Below are positions 13,041 to 24,889 of a stretch of 64,000 nt of DNA, piece by piece; the first letter of the stretch is position 1; each line of letters starts with the position of its first letter. Origin of the DNA: Nectonema munidae (Eukaryota > Nematomorpha > Nectonematoida > Nectonematidae); NCBI GenBank assembly GCA_030549495.1, contig JAUIRK010000035.1, positions 1 through 64,000 on the forward strand, given 5' to 3'. The position numbers and the translations under genes were made by a program. Under the pieces are notes generated by a model. The model was not told where the DNA came from. It saw nothing but the letters and a program-made list of their open reading frames with translations, and ran no database searches.

Positions 13041-13356
13041 GTGTCTCATCCTTCCTCTGACGAAAATAATGAAATAAATGTATACAAATTTCATGAAGTG
13101 ATAACAAATGCCAATCCAAACCATAAAATCTTTATAATCGATGTTAGAGAAGTGCATGAACTTGACATTTGTAAACTTAATACTTCTCCATATACCACCA
13201 AAAGTAATTCTATTTGGTTATCAAAGCAAACGTTCTTATCCTTCTTTTTTGGCTCTTTAGACATTCCCTTCTCTAAAGTCAAATATTCTCTTACAGATGT
13301 TATTCTGCAATTAAATGAAGAATTTTCTGGGATAGAAGATATAAAATCCATATTTG
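13041..13356 (+). CDS. MOCS3/UBA4 homologue, exon B: linker and first half of rhodanese domain
   Basis: Enters in phase 0 after TTTTTCGCAG and leaves in phase 1 at TTTG|GTAAAA. It encodes the inter-domain linker, then the rhodanese start INVYKFHEVITNA, HKIFIIDVREVHELDICKL and LDIPFSKVKYSL. IDVRE..E.DICKL is the family signature preceding the catalytic loop. About 26 residues between DICKL and LDIPFS have no counterpart in relatives as I remember them. That stretch lies inside a 90 nt segment (13171-13260) that starts GTAAAC and ends TTCTTTTTTGGCTCTTTAG, so it may be an optional in-frame intron. Without that segment the frame stays open but the C.L..S motif is lost. Confidence 0.8.
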
Positions 13357-16039
13357 GTAAAAAAAAAATTTTTTTTATATAATTTTCAATTTTTTAAATC
13401 AAAAAATCCTTTTATCTTATTATTTTGTTTTTCTGATCTCAAACTCTATTTCATAATGTTATTTTATTATTTACCTTTCCAATTTTAAGATTTTCATATT
13501 TCTTTTAAAAATTATCTCAAAACATAGAATTTTGTTTTACTGGTAACGTGCTAATTTATAGATAGTAGTCGAATCAAATCAATACAATAATAGCGATTTG
13601 GCAAGGCTCTGGAGACAAAAAAATCAATAAATAGTATATAAATTTTGGATAAAATAGAAAAACAATGTATACGTTAGAAAATAAGATATCATAGAATGTC
13701 ATAGAGAACAACTAAATCAAGGGAAAAGTTTTAAGTTAGTTATAGATGATATTTCTGTGAAAAGTGAATGCGAAAAATAAGTTCAAGTCAGAGTAAATTC
13801 TAGTTTTAAAATTGAAAGATGTTAAAGCTGTGTTAAACGATTAAAGGTTGCCTATAAAAGTAATAGCAAAAAATTACACCACAATGGTTAAATCAACTTT
13901 GACCTATTGATCACAATTTTATGATTTAAGGTAAAAAAGAATGTTGGCAACAATGAGAGTGATGATAAGGGGTGATGTTGAATCAAGCGTGATAGCAGTA
14001 TCTGAAAAGAGCAGCTATTATACTACGGTATGGCCAAGTTTTCAGGAAAAAGAGACTAATGTCCTTCGAATAGTATTAATTGAACCGATCGGAGGAAAGA
14101 GAAATAGAGCAAAACAACCGAAGAGATTGAAAATTTGTTTGAATCAGAGAATGCAAGAACTCGGTCTCAAAAATAGAGAAAAATAAAGAGATCTAAACCA
14201 TCGACCTCTTACTTGAGGAAATTTTTAGGACAAAAGGTATTTTCTATGAGATTCATCACTTTGACATGTTAGAATACATTTCAGTGCTTAAACCACATGT
14301 TTTCACTTTATCATTTGATTCATTGGAGTAATTATTATTAACTGTTGATTGGTTATTTTAACTCATCATTTAAAAAAAAGGAATACTTGATATCATTGCA
14401 TATGAAGAAGCTAGGAAGTTTTTCTACTCTTTTCAACTTTGAATACAGAAAAGGTAAAAAGATTAAATTTTTGTAATAAACAATAAAAAGCATTTGACGT
14501 TTTTGGTTGAATATTTGAGATGTATTGTTAATATTTCAGTACTATTATCGTATTAAATTAACAGGTTAACTCCATAAACCTTTACACCAAACGTATTCCT
14601 CTTTAAGCAATCCAGAGTATTTCGGTATCCGAATACTTTTTTAAATGTTCGGTCTGGATTACAAAAGTTTTAGTCGTAGTGTATTTATCTTTGTCTTAGA
14701 AGGTACTAATACTTTTTACGTTTTTACTACGAGAAATTGTAAATAGTAGTAACTATTTGATACTTATTATTATCAGCAAAACTTGTATATTTGTTTAACT
14801 TTTAATAAAACTTTTCATTGTCTTATAGTGAGAGATTTTGTTATTACGCCCGATATGAGGGATTTTGTGCTGCTGATATGTCATCAAATACGGCAGTGTA
14901 AATACTTGTTAGCATTCTTCGGTTACATTTTAAAAATGACAATTAAGTTGCACACCGTTTGTGCAATAAAAGTCATTTTCAGTCGATACACTCTATATAG
15001 CATCGCAAGAATATGTTGCTGAAAGCATTTGTTCTGTACAAAACTCTTTTTAAATTTAATCCTCTTCTTTAGAACGAAAGCAACTTGATTATTATTAATG
15101 AGGGTGTACCCTCCGTCCTGATCGTTTTGAATAAGCGATATACTTCAGATTTATACATCCTACTCATCGCTACTCTTCCCAGATTCTTCTGGATGCATTC
15201 TAGTTCTTCAAGATACACCACAAACATAGATCTTTATTTTGCATTATAGTTGGATGTGAAAATTTTCAATTCAGAAAGCAACCTTTGAGATTCTATTTAT
15301 CTCTTAATCTTTCAACTCATCCTTCAAAATTGAGAGCTGCTTTTTGAAAGAGCTTAAATCAAAACATTAAGATCTTTTTCATATCGAAAAAATCTTGCTT
15401 TGTGTCATTATTGAACCTGCTTTTTAGAATTCCTTCATTGTGAGTTAATTGCTACGATTTTAGGCTACCAAGCTTAAGATCCATACTTATCTGCATTTTC
15501 TGATTCCACTGTTTAAATTTTCAACTTGCGGAATCGTGGAACCTCTTTTTCATGGACTACATAAATTTTTGATTAATTTGTTGTAAATGACACCCGCCGA
15601 TATATGAAAACAAAAAGCTGGTAGGATACATTTGCTTTTAGAAAATCTGGTAGGTCTTCCATCTGGATACGATACATGGATCATTCTTAAATTTGTGTAG
15701 GTCCTCAAGGAAATAATACCATGTGAATTTAAGATGTGTCGCAGTGTAAACTACGATACATGACAAAAAATATAGAACAATGGAAACTAAAGTGAAACAT
15801 CATAATCAATCATGAGATCCTTAAACATGAATTGAAGAAAAGAATACACCAAAGTTCAGTGACACTTAGAAGTTGAATGTTTCAAAATTACCGTAATTTC
15901 TGCCTCCTTAAATGGTTGTATGAAGGCGTAGTAAAAAGGATGAAATATCTGGGTATCTCCTGCTAAATAAGGACATCTTAGTTTTGCTATTTCAATACTT
16001 TTCACTTTTATATATAGATAGATACTGTTTTTATTTAAG
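13357..16039 (+). other. Intron of the MOCS3 homologue
   Basis: 2.7 kb of AT-rich sequence. A frame at 13941-14186 (81 codons) and one at 14783-15022 resemble nothing I know and have no splice support. No transposon ends seen. Confidence 0.55.
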
Positions 16040-16203
16040 CTTATGTAATGTGTAGGCGTGGAAATGACTCACGAAGTTTTATTAGTCTCGTATCGAATAA
16101 TTCATCCTGGAAATTCAAAGAAGAACAAATCAAATTTTTCAGCATAAAAGGCGGAATACTTGCATGGGCAGAAAACATTGAACCTACAATGCCAAAATAT
16201 TAA
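16040..16203 (+). CDS. MOCS3/UBA4 homologue, exon C: catalytic loop and C-terminus
   Basis: Acceptor TTTTTATTTAAG precedes 16040 and entry is phase 1, matching exon B. The exon opens with YVMCRRGNDS, the rhodanese active-site loop. Its Cys would carry the persulfide passed to URM1 and MOCS2A. It ends with IKGGILAWAENIEPTMPKY and TAA. MOCS3 proteins characteristically end in GG..AWA..IDP.FP.Y, so this is the true terminus. The catalytic cysteine and both flanking arginines are present, so nothing in this half argues for loss of function. The three exons together give about 238 residues. Confidence 0.85.
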
Positions 16204-16220
16204 TAATTCACTCACTTTAA

Positions 16221-16226
16221 AATAAA
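16221..16226 (+). promoter_or_regulatory. AATAAA poly(A) signal of the MOCS3 homologue
   Basis: AATAAA begins 18 nt after the stop codon, so the 3' UTR would be very short. A second TAATAAAG lies near 16254. Confidence 0.5.
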
Positions 16227-16876
16227 ATAGCTGTAATACCACTTTTATCATTCTAATAAAGGATTTTTTGATAAAGGATTCAAAAAAGTTTATGTTCAGA
16301 TTTTTAATAATTCTAAAATTTAATCAAAATTGTGTTTTAGAAACAGATTATACATATTACATAATGATATGCTAACAAACAGTATAAAAATTAATATTAC
16401 TCATCACAACTAAATCATAAATTTCAAATTATTCTGAATTGCCTAATAATTTTGTAATCAATTTAGAATATTATTTTAAAAAATTTGGAAAAACAGGTTT
16501 TAATAATCTTTAAAAGCAAAACCTAGAAGTTTTATTCAAAAATATAATTTACACATAACGGTGTTACTCTGACAAAGATCAAAGTGGTGAAAAATTTATA
16601 TTTTTGTCATTTTCTCTTTTTGAAAAGTTCTACGTTTTGCTTATAATGTCTTATCTTTTATTCAATGTATTCTCTGAAACATTTTCTTTATTATAAATAA
16701 TCTTTATCTGAAAAACAGCATAAATATTTCATCATCAAACTTTTCAAATTTAGTAAAATAAAATTAGTTTAAAACAGTTAATTTTACATCAATAAAATAT
16801 AAAAACAAAAAATCATTAAAAATAAAAATTAAAAATATTTTAAATTTAACTTACTCAAAATTAAATTCAGTAAAAA
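16227..16876. other. AT-rich spacer, nothing recognised
   Basis: Downstream of the MOCS3 exons. No exon, RNA gene or transposon end seen. Confidence 0.5.
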
Positions 16877-17006
16877 ATGAAATAATTTTTTAATTGGATG
16901 GAATCATGACTGATTGATTAACCCATATCATACCAAACATAATGAAATAATTTTTTAATTGGATGGAATCATGACTGATTGATTAACCCATATGATACCA
17001 AACATA
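16877..17006. repeat. Tandem duplication, 2 x 65 bp
   Basis: Two adjacent 65 bp copies beginning ATGAAATAATTTTTTAATTG differ at one base (CATATCATACC versus CATATGATACC). It is a recent local duplication with no coding content. Confidence 0.95.
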
Positions 17007-17197
17007 AGATATTTTGAAAAAAATTATCATTTTTTTTTTCTAAAACAATGTTATGTATGTAAACTCTAAAAATGATTAAAAAAAATTATTGAACTTCTCT
17101 GTCATAAAAATATAGATGCCTCGGAAATCTACCGCTCGGTTGTAAAAGTATACATGAAAAAAATTATTTTATTTTGACAAAGCAAATTAGAAAACAA

Positions 17198-17404
17198 TTA
17201 ACTATGGTACTTGACAAAACATTTAACATGTAAATGAACTTGACAAGGAGAAGAAATGTTTACTGACTTAATTTTACAGTATTTGCATTCTCTCTTTTTA
17301 TTCTCTGGATGAATGAATACCAAGTGGTTTTTATTTGTCAACCTTATATCATCACAAACTTTTTTCCGGAAGAGATTTTTTCTTTTGATATGAGGGAGAT
17401 CCAA
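17198..17404 (-). pseudogene. piggyBac transposase C-terminal cysteine-rich tail
   Basis: The minus-strand frame contains KKRECKYCKIKSVNIS then CQVHLHVKCFVKYHS. This is the spacing of the cysteine-rich zinc-binding domain that ends piggyBac transposases (C..C...C...L....CF..YH). The DDD catalytic core is not recognisable upstream on that strand (17410-17640), so only the tail survives. No TTAA-flanked ends found. Confidence 0.6.
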
Positions 17405-18400
17405 AGTTTGAAAGGTAATTTCTTGCTACGTATCTCTTAAATTATAATAGATCCCATGAGGGATATTTTTCTCTGAACAAAATTCAAGCGTTTGAAAGTG
17501 ATACGTCAGATATTTTTCGTAAAAATTTAGTTCTATCAATACACCAAACATTTTGCAAAAATTAAAATTTCTTTATGTTTTTAAATGAGAGAAAAATAGT
17601 TATCAATCGTTACAATTTTATATCAATGAATATTGTCAGACTCGCGTTAAAAATTTTTTTCAACAAAGGTCACTTTTAATCTTTATCAGTACGTTTGTTA
17701 CATTTTGTAACATTTGAAAACTTTAATTTTTTCAATAGCTAATTAGGAATGAATATTTTGACTATCTATTCAGTTTAAAGGGAAAAATACTTTATTTGTT
17801 TAATATTTGAGCAGAGATATTTTTTATAATGTTCGATTGTTAAATTTTTTAAGTAACACTGTACATAATTAAATCTTTTTTTTTACGAAAATTTGTTGAT
17901 TATTTTAATAAAAATATAATATCGAAACAAAATATTTCAGTGTTAAAAATGTATTTGATCTATTTATGACAGCTGTCAGAATTTTATTTGTAGACAGAAA
18001 TAGTCAAAAAAACGCAGTGATTTTCTTGTTCTCGTATACTATGATTTATGTTTGTTTAAATGATTTTGTGTTCTTAGACTTAAATAATTTTATGAAAAGT
18101 GATTAAACTACTATTTTTTGTATAATATATGATTCCTTACAAAATGTAAATATACAAGCGTTACTAAATCACCCAATAAGAGTTAGCTACTTCAACGTTG
18201 GCTTTTGTTGCTTATAAAAACTTGAAAATATCAAATAAAGTGCCGATAAACTCTCATTTTTTATGCCTCCTATTATTTTGAAATTATTCTGAGAACAGAC
18301 AGTTTCAATTTAAAATAGTGAAAATTGCTTTATTAGTTTATTTTGTCTCATTTCTCTCTTATGTTATTTATGTAGCAAATTTTTCAATTTTGAGTAACAA
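17405..18400. other. AT-rich spacer, nothing recognised
   Basis: May include unrecognisable remains of the piggyBac element at 17410-17640. No gene, RNA or repeat identified in the rest. Confidence 0.45.
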
Positions 18401-18545
18401 GTACCGTGGGTGTGTTTTCATTGACAGGGCACTGCTGTACCGCTTGTGTCAAACTATGGACAAATTGGGTATCGATTAGGAATCGAACCCAGAGGCTTTG
18501 CTTAGTCCATCATCTCAACCAACCTGTCATGCCACCCATAGAGTA
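18401..18545 (-). repeat. tRNA-derived SINE, family 2
   Basis: On the minus strand: a tRNA-like head with A-box-like GGTTGGTTGAGATGATGG and B-box GGGTTCGATTCC, then the family tail CATAGTTTGACACAAGCGG, CAATGAAAACACACCCACGG. The same tail occurs at 23656, 25700 and 27677. Confidence 0.75.
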
Positions 18546-18680
18546 TACTGGAGTGGATACGTCAAATTACTTTTCAAAAACTTAATGTAAAAATTTTTTA
18601 GTTTTTGTTGAAGCTCTACAACTTTTTCTAATAAGCTTTTTTTTCCTTAAAAGTTATTATAAAAGGCAAATCATTGCAAA

Positions 18681-18782
18681 ATGTTTAAAATTATTTTACT
18701 TTTTGTAGCTTGCATCAATTTAACTTTAAAACTATTTTTGAATGCTGCTGAGAAAAATGAAGTAATGCAATTTATTGTTTGA
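18681..18782 (+). other. 34-codon ORF resembling a signal peptide
   Basis: The frame begins MFKIILLFVACINLTLKLFL and continues NAAEKNE, with a possible donor GAA|GTAATG after that. A hydrophobic start followed by a polar stretch is what a secreted protein's first exon looks like. There is no second exon I can point to, and short hydrophobic frames are common in AT-rich DNA. Confidence 0.15.
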
Positions 18783-19334
18783 TTTTTCTTTGCACAATTT
18801 TATATTTATTTTATACCCTTTTTTGATAGTCTAACTAATTTAAACTTATTCTTATACACGAAAAAGAATGAAAAATTCTAATACCAAGTTTTCTAACTTT
18901 AGTTCTGGTTTACATTTTTGATAGAAATTACCTCAGAAAAGTTATGTAATTTGGATGTGTTTTTTTAATTTATTTTTCTCAATAAAACATTATCATTTTT
19001 TTGGAAGAAGAAATGGAACAACTGAAAATTACTGAATGATTTTTTTCATTCAATAAAATTTCCAATTTTTTTATAATTCATATCTTTACCCCTTTTCTAC
19101 GCATAATTTGGAAATGGTACGCATCTATTTTAAGGGAGAAAGTTTGGTTATGCCTGTTGCTATTTATAAGTCCTCATTCATTGTTGACGTTAAGCTTAAT
19201 AGGGCGGGGGTTAAAGTTTACATTAAGCTTAATTAAGAATGAAATGGAATAGACAAGAGAGGAGTAGGAATTCAGAAAAATTTGTTGTCTTTTTTGGAAG
19301 ACGCTTGAAAGCCCCCCCCCTCCCTAATAATTTC
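18783..19334. other. AT-rich spacer, nothing recognised
   Basis: No exon or mobile element seen. A C-run (CCCCCCCCTCCC) lies near 19312. Confidence 0.5.
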
Positions 19335-20400
19335 AAGAATGTGCTGCCCTATAATTAGAGTGTGAAAAATTCTGAAAGTATCAATAAAATTTGTGGTTTA
19401 CGCCTGAAAATTATATGTATGAATATTATTCAAATTAAAAAAATACACATCTTTTTACTGAATTAAGCATGCCAATTTAAATTTCGCAGTCATTTTTTGA
19501 ATTTTCGTTTAAATTTGAAACTCCAAGAATATTAATTTAATTTTAAACTAAATATATTTTTTATATCAAATTTACCATGCCAATTTTATTTCAGCTCAGT
19601 TTTAGCAACTCTGATTTCGAAATGTCTAAAAGTATATGCAGTTTACGTCTGAGAAAGTGTCTCAAAAAACATTTATCCACATTTTAAATAAAATATTTTT
19701 AAAAATGTATATGCAGATTTTATTTCTCGACTCATTTTTTGCAATTAGAGTGTGAAAATTTCAATCATATTTATGGTTGACGGCAAAAATTATTTCCTAG
19801 AATATTATTTATATTCTAAATAAAATATATTTTTTATACTAGATCTCCATGCTGATTTCATTTTTGGACTTAGTTTTCTTAATTAGAATGAATGTGAAAA
19901 TGTCAATCAAATATGCTAGTTTCGCCTAAAATTTTTCTTTAAACACATTTATTCACATTTTAAGTAAAATATTTTTTAAACTAAATTGACCAGGCTGATA
20001 CCATTTTTTAGCTAAGTTTTTACCATTATTGTGAAAAAATGTGTCAAAGTTCAAATAGAATTAATGAAAATTATCTCATAAACATACTACCATATGTTAA
20101 ATAAAAAATATTTTTTATTCTTAATTTTTTTATTACGATGCTCCCTTCATTTCGGGACTTAGTTTTTCCAATTAGGGTGCAGGAATGTGTCAAATTGTCA
20201 ATCAAATTTAACATTTTGGAAAAAAACAAATTCTAAATCTTAGGAAATTCACTTTTGATTGAAAATCACTAATAAAATTTTGATTGAGGATAAAATTCTA
20301 ACTAAAAATATTCCTCAAATTTAAAATAATTTTTTAATACAACATCGTCCATGTTTTCCATTTCTGTACTTCTTTTTAATCATTACAGTGTAAAAGATAT
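19335..20400. repeat. Degenerate tandem repeat, ~140 bp unit, about 7 copies
   Basis: The motifs TTAGAGTGTGAAAA, then TTTACGCCTGAAAATTAT, then ATTTTAAATAAAATATTTTT, then CCATGCTGATTTTATTTC, then GACTCAGTTTTTGC recur in the same order about every 130-150 bp. Anchors occur near 19357, 19612, 19745, 19881, 20028, 20171 and 20383. Copies are strongly diverged, so this is an old array. It is unrelated to the satellite at the left end. Confidence 0.65.
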
Positions 20401-22180
20401 AAATTTGGTGCTGAAGGTAGCCCAACAAATTGGTGAAGAAGTACAACGATAAAGTAAAGGTAATTTATTGGACACAACGTTAAAGGATTATAAATTTTCG
20501 TTGACAATCAGCTTTTTCAAATAAAAAACCACAATCTTCAGAGCGAGGAGAGTTCTTGTTGTAGTAAACAGTGATATATGTACCACTGAGTATGAGTGAC
20601 TTGTAATAGTATAGTTGGTGTGTGTGTAATTATACATGTGACACTTACTCGCCTTTTACGAGATGTAGTCGTAATTCTTATCTGATTCTATATAGGGTGT
20701 CTGTGTAATACACATGTGGTTACAATATAAAAACGATAAGCATTTAATAAAGTCAGGAAGATGTTTTTCATTTCTATGTAATAATAAAAGATGAGAGCGT
20801 GTAAATGTGTAGTAAAAATCATAAAAGTGTTTTGTGTATGATATGCTGTTGTTAACTATAAGAATTCAACTAAGGTGTGTATTAGTGAATTGGGTATTCA
20901 AAATAGGTTTTTTCTCTTTAATGTACAATTCTTCTTTAATAATTCTTTCAATGTCTGTATGGCATTTACATAAAATGTTTACTCTCAAGTTGGATAATGA
21001 AAAATATTCTGATTTATGAAAATTAGTAAAATGAAATCCTAAATGTGACTTAATATTTTTATTTTTGATATCAGATATATGTTCCCTTATACGAAAAATA
21101 ATTGGTCTACATGTTTCTCCTATGTATGAATTGTTGCATAAAGTGCATTCAATTAAATATCTACAGTTTTTAATTGAGCATTCCTTTGTTACATTTAGCA
21201 TCATATCTGTGATTAATAAAATGTTGTTTTTTCTGTTTGAATATTTGAGATAAGCTGGAACCACGTTCATTTATAACATTGAATTAAATTCTTTTTTAAT
21301 TATTGTATTTACTTTATCAGCTATGAAGGGTACCTTGATCCTTAACGTATTCCGAAATTTATCATTCTTGAATAGGAAACGAATATACTCAATGGGTTCC
21401 TTAGTGTTTTCCATAAAGTATTGATTCATCGTGATGAACTTATGGGGATATTTGTTTCCTCTAAATTTATCATAAATTTTTCCTGTCTGTGTTATCAGAT
21501 ATCCTGTTCGCTCTACTGAGTTCCATTTTAATGAGTGACGATTTAATACTTATAGGGTGTCCAGAAGTAAAATAAATACACATATTTTAATCTGTGTTTT
21601 TACGATGAACTTGTGTAACAATACAATCATTTTTTTTCAACTACAAAAGAAATATCAAGAAACGAGATGGTGTCATTGTCTGCGACTTCAAAGGTATATT
21701 GAATATTGTTATCAAGATTATTAAGAAATTGATGAAATTTAGTGATGTCATAATTTTTTCTAAAAAAATAATGCAATCATTAATTTATCTCACCCAGAAT
21801 GGAAAATCAAGGTTAGAATAAATTGAACTGTTTTCAAAATAGTCTATGAAAAGAATAGCAATAGTTGGAGATAGTCTTCCTCCCATTGGAAGTCCTTTCT
21901 TTTGTAAAAAATATTTATTCTTGTAAAATATGATGTTATTTAACAGAACAACATCAAGAATTTCTTTAATAAGTTCCTTACCAACATTAAAACGATGTAT
22001 ATCCATCATATGTTTATTGAACTTCTTACAAGTGATTTCTATTGCATCTAGAATTGGTATAGATCCATACAACTTAACTATTTCAAAGCTAACCCACTTA
22101 CCTAATCCAATATGCTTAATCAATGTTTCACAAAAGGATCAATCATTATTACTAACACTCAAGAAAACCATCTTAAATAT
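20400..22180 (-). mobile_element. Penelope-like retroelement fossil with GIY-YIG domain
   Basis: Minus-strand remains of a Penelope-like element. 21785-22123 encodes reverse transcriptase motifs: a KLYGSIPILDAIEI block and KKGLPMGGRLSPTIAILFID. Around 21640-21740 a further piece resembles the DTISFLDI block of this group. 20866-21270 encodes a GIY-YIG endonuclease domain (LIECTLCNNSYIGETCRP, FRIREHISDIKNK), which is diagnostic for these elements. The 3' part near 20400-20550 has the AAAAAGCTGATTGTC...AACGTTGTG-like tail I associate with the group. It is broken by several lesions and is a fossil. The GIY-YIG frame is the best-kept part. Confidence 0.8.
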
Positions 22181-22259
22181 TTAAATCGATCAACTCTTTC
22201 TTTTGATTTCAAAAATTTGACAAGTCTAATGTTGTCTCAGCTACCTAAAAATTTTCTTG

Positions 22260-23985
22260 CATAAATTCTATTGATATTTATGGCATTTTCTTCTATAGAA
22301 TAAAAGAAATATTAATTATTTTAACAGACTATTTAGTTATAGGTTATAACACCTGTATTGATTTAAACATTTTCCCAAATTGCTTCAAAATTAACAAGGT
22401 TGTACCTCTTTTCAAAAGTCGAAACAAATGCCTTATTTATAATTATAGACCAATATGAATTGTTCCTTGTTTTGCCTAAGTTTTTGAGAAAATGTTACAT
22501 TCACAATTTAATGAATATTTCTCATCTAATAACTTACTGTAAACTAATCAGTTGGGATTTAAAAAAACCACTCAACAGAACTTCTTCACTTATTTTTTCT
22601 TAACATATATAAAAATCTCGATAACAAACAAGATGTTATTTATATTTTTCTTGATTTAACTAAAGCCTTTAATTATTTTTCTCACACATTCTTATTGGAT
22701 AGATTAAATTATTACGGTTTATGTAACAAAAGTTTAGCATTTATAAACTCCTACTTAAAAGAAAGAAACCTAATGTTTTTCTTGAAGGCTTATATTCGTC
22801 TCCTATGATGGTAAACGTTGGTGTTGCTCGGGGATATATCTTGAGCCACATTTATTCTGAATTATTATTTATCAAAGATATTCATAAATCCAGTTCAAAT
22901 TTTGGATTTTCTGTAATATGCAGATGATGTTACCTTAATCACTTTAACATCCAATTATAAATATGCTAACATTGATTAGCTGAATTCTCTAATTCGAAAA
23001 GATTTTAACCTCGTTGTTGAATGGCTCCACTCAATTGGTTTAAAATTGAACATATCAAAGTCCAAAACGATGTTTTTACCAGTAAATCTAATGCCCTTGC
23101 ACCGAATTTGAATATTAACTATCATTAGAATGTTGACATCATAGGCCTTGTAATTGACAGTAAACTGAATTGGAAAGAACGCATGTTCAAAACAAGTTTA
23201 ATAGTTGGAGTTTTGTATAAGTATAAAAATAAGTTGTCGATAGATATAAAATATATGAAGCTCTTATTTTTCTACACTTATATTACAGTATTGGAAATTA
23301 GGGGCATTCTAATATTAGTAAATTTGTTTTATTCACTAATTTTTATATTAGTAAATTTGTTTGCAAAAAAGCCATAAGATTAATTTATAATAAAGATAAC
23401 TTAAGCAACACAAATTCAATCTTTTTTTCTAACCCGATGCTAAGAAATTTATATATTGAAAATATCGTTATTTTTATAAAAAAAAATTTAATTGATGCTT
23501 TATCAGATATTTTTAATATGTGGTTTATAAATAAAAAAGATATGTTCTCTTATGACTTGAGAGATCTTAATCATCTAAACACACCTTTTTTAGACTTAAA
23601 AGTTGACATGATTGTTTCAAGTATAGGAGTATACTTGGTTCATTTCAAATATATAGGGGCGTGAGTAGGGTTGGTTAAATGCTGGATTCGGTAACTCAAG
23701 TTCTTGGGTTAGATCACGCATCAAGCCTGCTTTCCTCATAGTTACATACAAGCGGCACAATTGTGCCTTTTCGATGAAAACACCCTATGGTACCATTACC
23801 TTTTATAAAACTCTTTAATAAACAACCAATGTTCAGGAATCTAATGAGTAATAGTTATATAAATTTCAAAAAGAATATGAAAAGCATGCTTATCAACAGA
23901 TATCCGAAAACTGACTGCAAGAAGGAGTTCAAAGTATATAATATCCAAATAAAAAGAATAATGAAAGAATCCGACTAATGTAATT
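22260..23985 (+). mobile_element. LINE fossil (CR1/Jockey-type RT), + strand
   Basis: Scattered frames preserve a non-LTR reverse transcriptase: a NYRPI-like start near 22440, DVIYIFLDLTKAFNYFSHTF near 22635, a YADDVTLIT catalytic motif near 22915, and LKLNISKSKTMFL near 23040. The C-terminal region continues to about 23978 (NFKKNMKSMLINRYP). A SINE interrupts it at 23656-23800. At least ten stops and frameshifts are present, so it is old. The RT resembles that of the larger LINE at 38420-43985. Confidence 0.75.
23656..23800 (+). repeat. tRNA-derived SINE, family 2, inside a LINE fossil
   Basis: Head GAGTAGGGTTGGTTAAATGC with B-box-like GGGTTAGATCACG, then tail CATAGTTACATACAAGCGGC, TTTTCGATGAAAACACCC. 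It is inserted between C-terminal pieces of the surrounding LINE fossil, so it is younger than that LINE. Confidence 0.75.
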
Positions 23986-24604
23986 ACACCTAAGATTTAT
24001 TCCTATCATTTGAATATTTCTACATTTACTTATGACTCACTTAATACTTATGTAAATATCGATTACTGTTTATCTTTTTTTATGAAACTTAGTCTTGTTT
24101 TTGAAATAATTATATAATATTTATAAATATATACCTATATTGAATTTATGTTAATTCAACTCATGTTTTTATATATATATACATGCATAAATTCAGTTGT
24201 GCATAGACATTCGGTAAAATTGGTATTGAAAGCTGCTGTTTGGCTTTCTAATCTAACCTTCAATTATATCGAGAAAATACTACACTAAGGTATGAACTGT
24301 ATCATTTGAAACTGTAACTCGATTTACAGACATCTTAAAGATAGATATATTTTACTTTCAATGTACTTAATATTTCTTTATATATTTGTAAAAATAAATT
24401 TTTTTCTTTTTTTATAAAAACCAATATAACTTTTCTTTACGTTAAAACTCTTTCTTTATTCAATCAATAACATCTCTAAAATAAACTTTATCAAAAAAAT
24501 TTTAAACTTATTAACAAGAACTACTTATCAACAAATCTATTGAACAAAATTAAATTTTTATTAGTAATTAATTTAATAAATATAATGAACTATATTTTTA
24601 ATTA
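23986..24604. other. AT-rich spacer upstream of the receptor gene
   Basis: Contains a short (TA)n run near 24164. No promoter element can be assigned with confidence. Confidence 0.45.
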
Positions 24605-24735
24605 AAGGAGTACAATGATCTGATCATATTGCCTTTATCCAGTCAACATGGGTTCGATTTCCTATCGTCAGCATTCTTTCCATCTATGCAATAATATTCT
24701 TCTTTTGGATGCCATAGCGAGACCTAAAAAATGCA
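24605..24735 (+). repeat. tRNA-derived SINE, family 1
   Basis: B-box-like GGGTTCGATTTCCTATCGTC followed by TCCATCTATGCAATA and TCTTTTGGATGCCATAGCG, paralleling 10190-10350. It lies about 150 bp upstream of the receptor start codon. Confidence 0.5.
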
Positions 24736-24889
24736 GTCGTCTAGCTAATTATAGATTCATTTCATTGGATCTTTTATTTTTTGTGCTAGCTAAAAAACAT
24801 TTATTTTTTAAATAGAAGAAAAAATCTTTAATTTTTTTTCTTTATATAATTATTCTAGTCCTAAAATGACCTAACCGAATTATCTATGT

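Noticed and set aside
13941-14186. 81-codon ORF in the MOCS3 intron
   Set aside because: No known motif and no splice support; considered as a MOCS3 exon but phase and sequence do not fit, and exon C already continues exon B.
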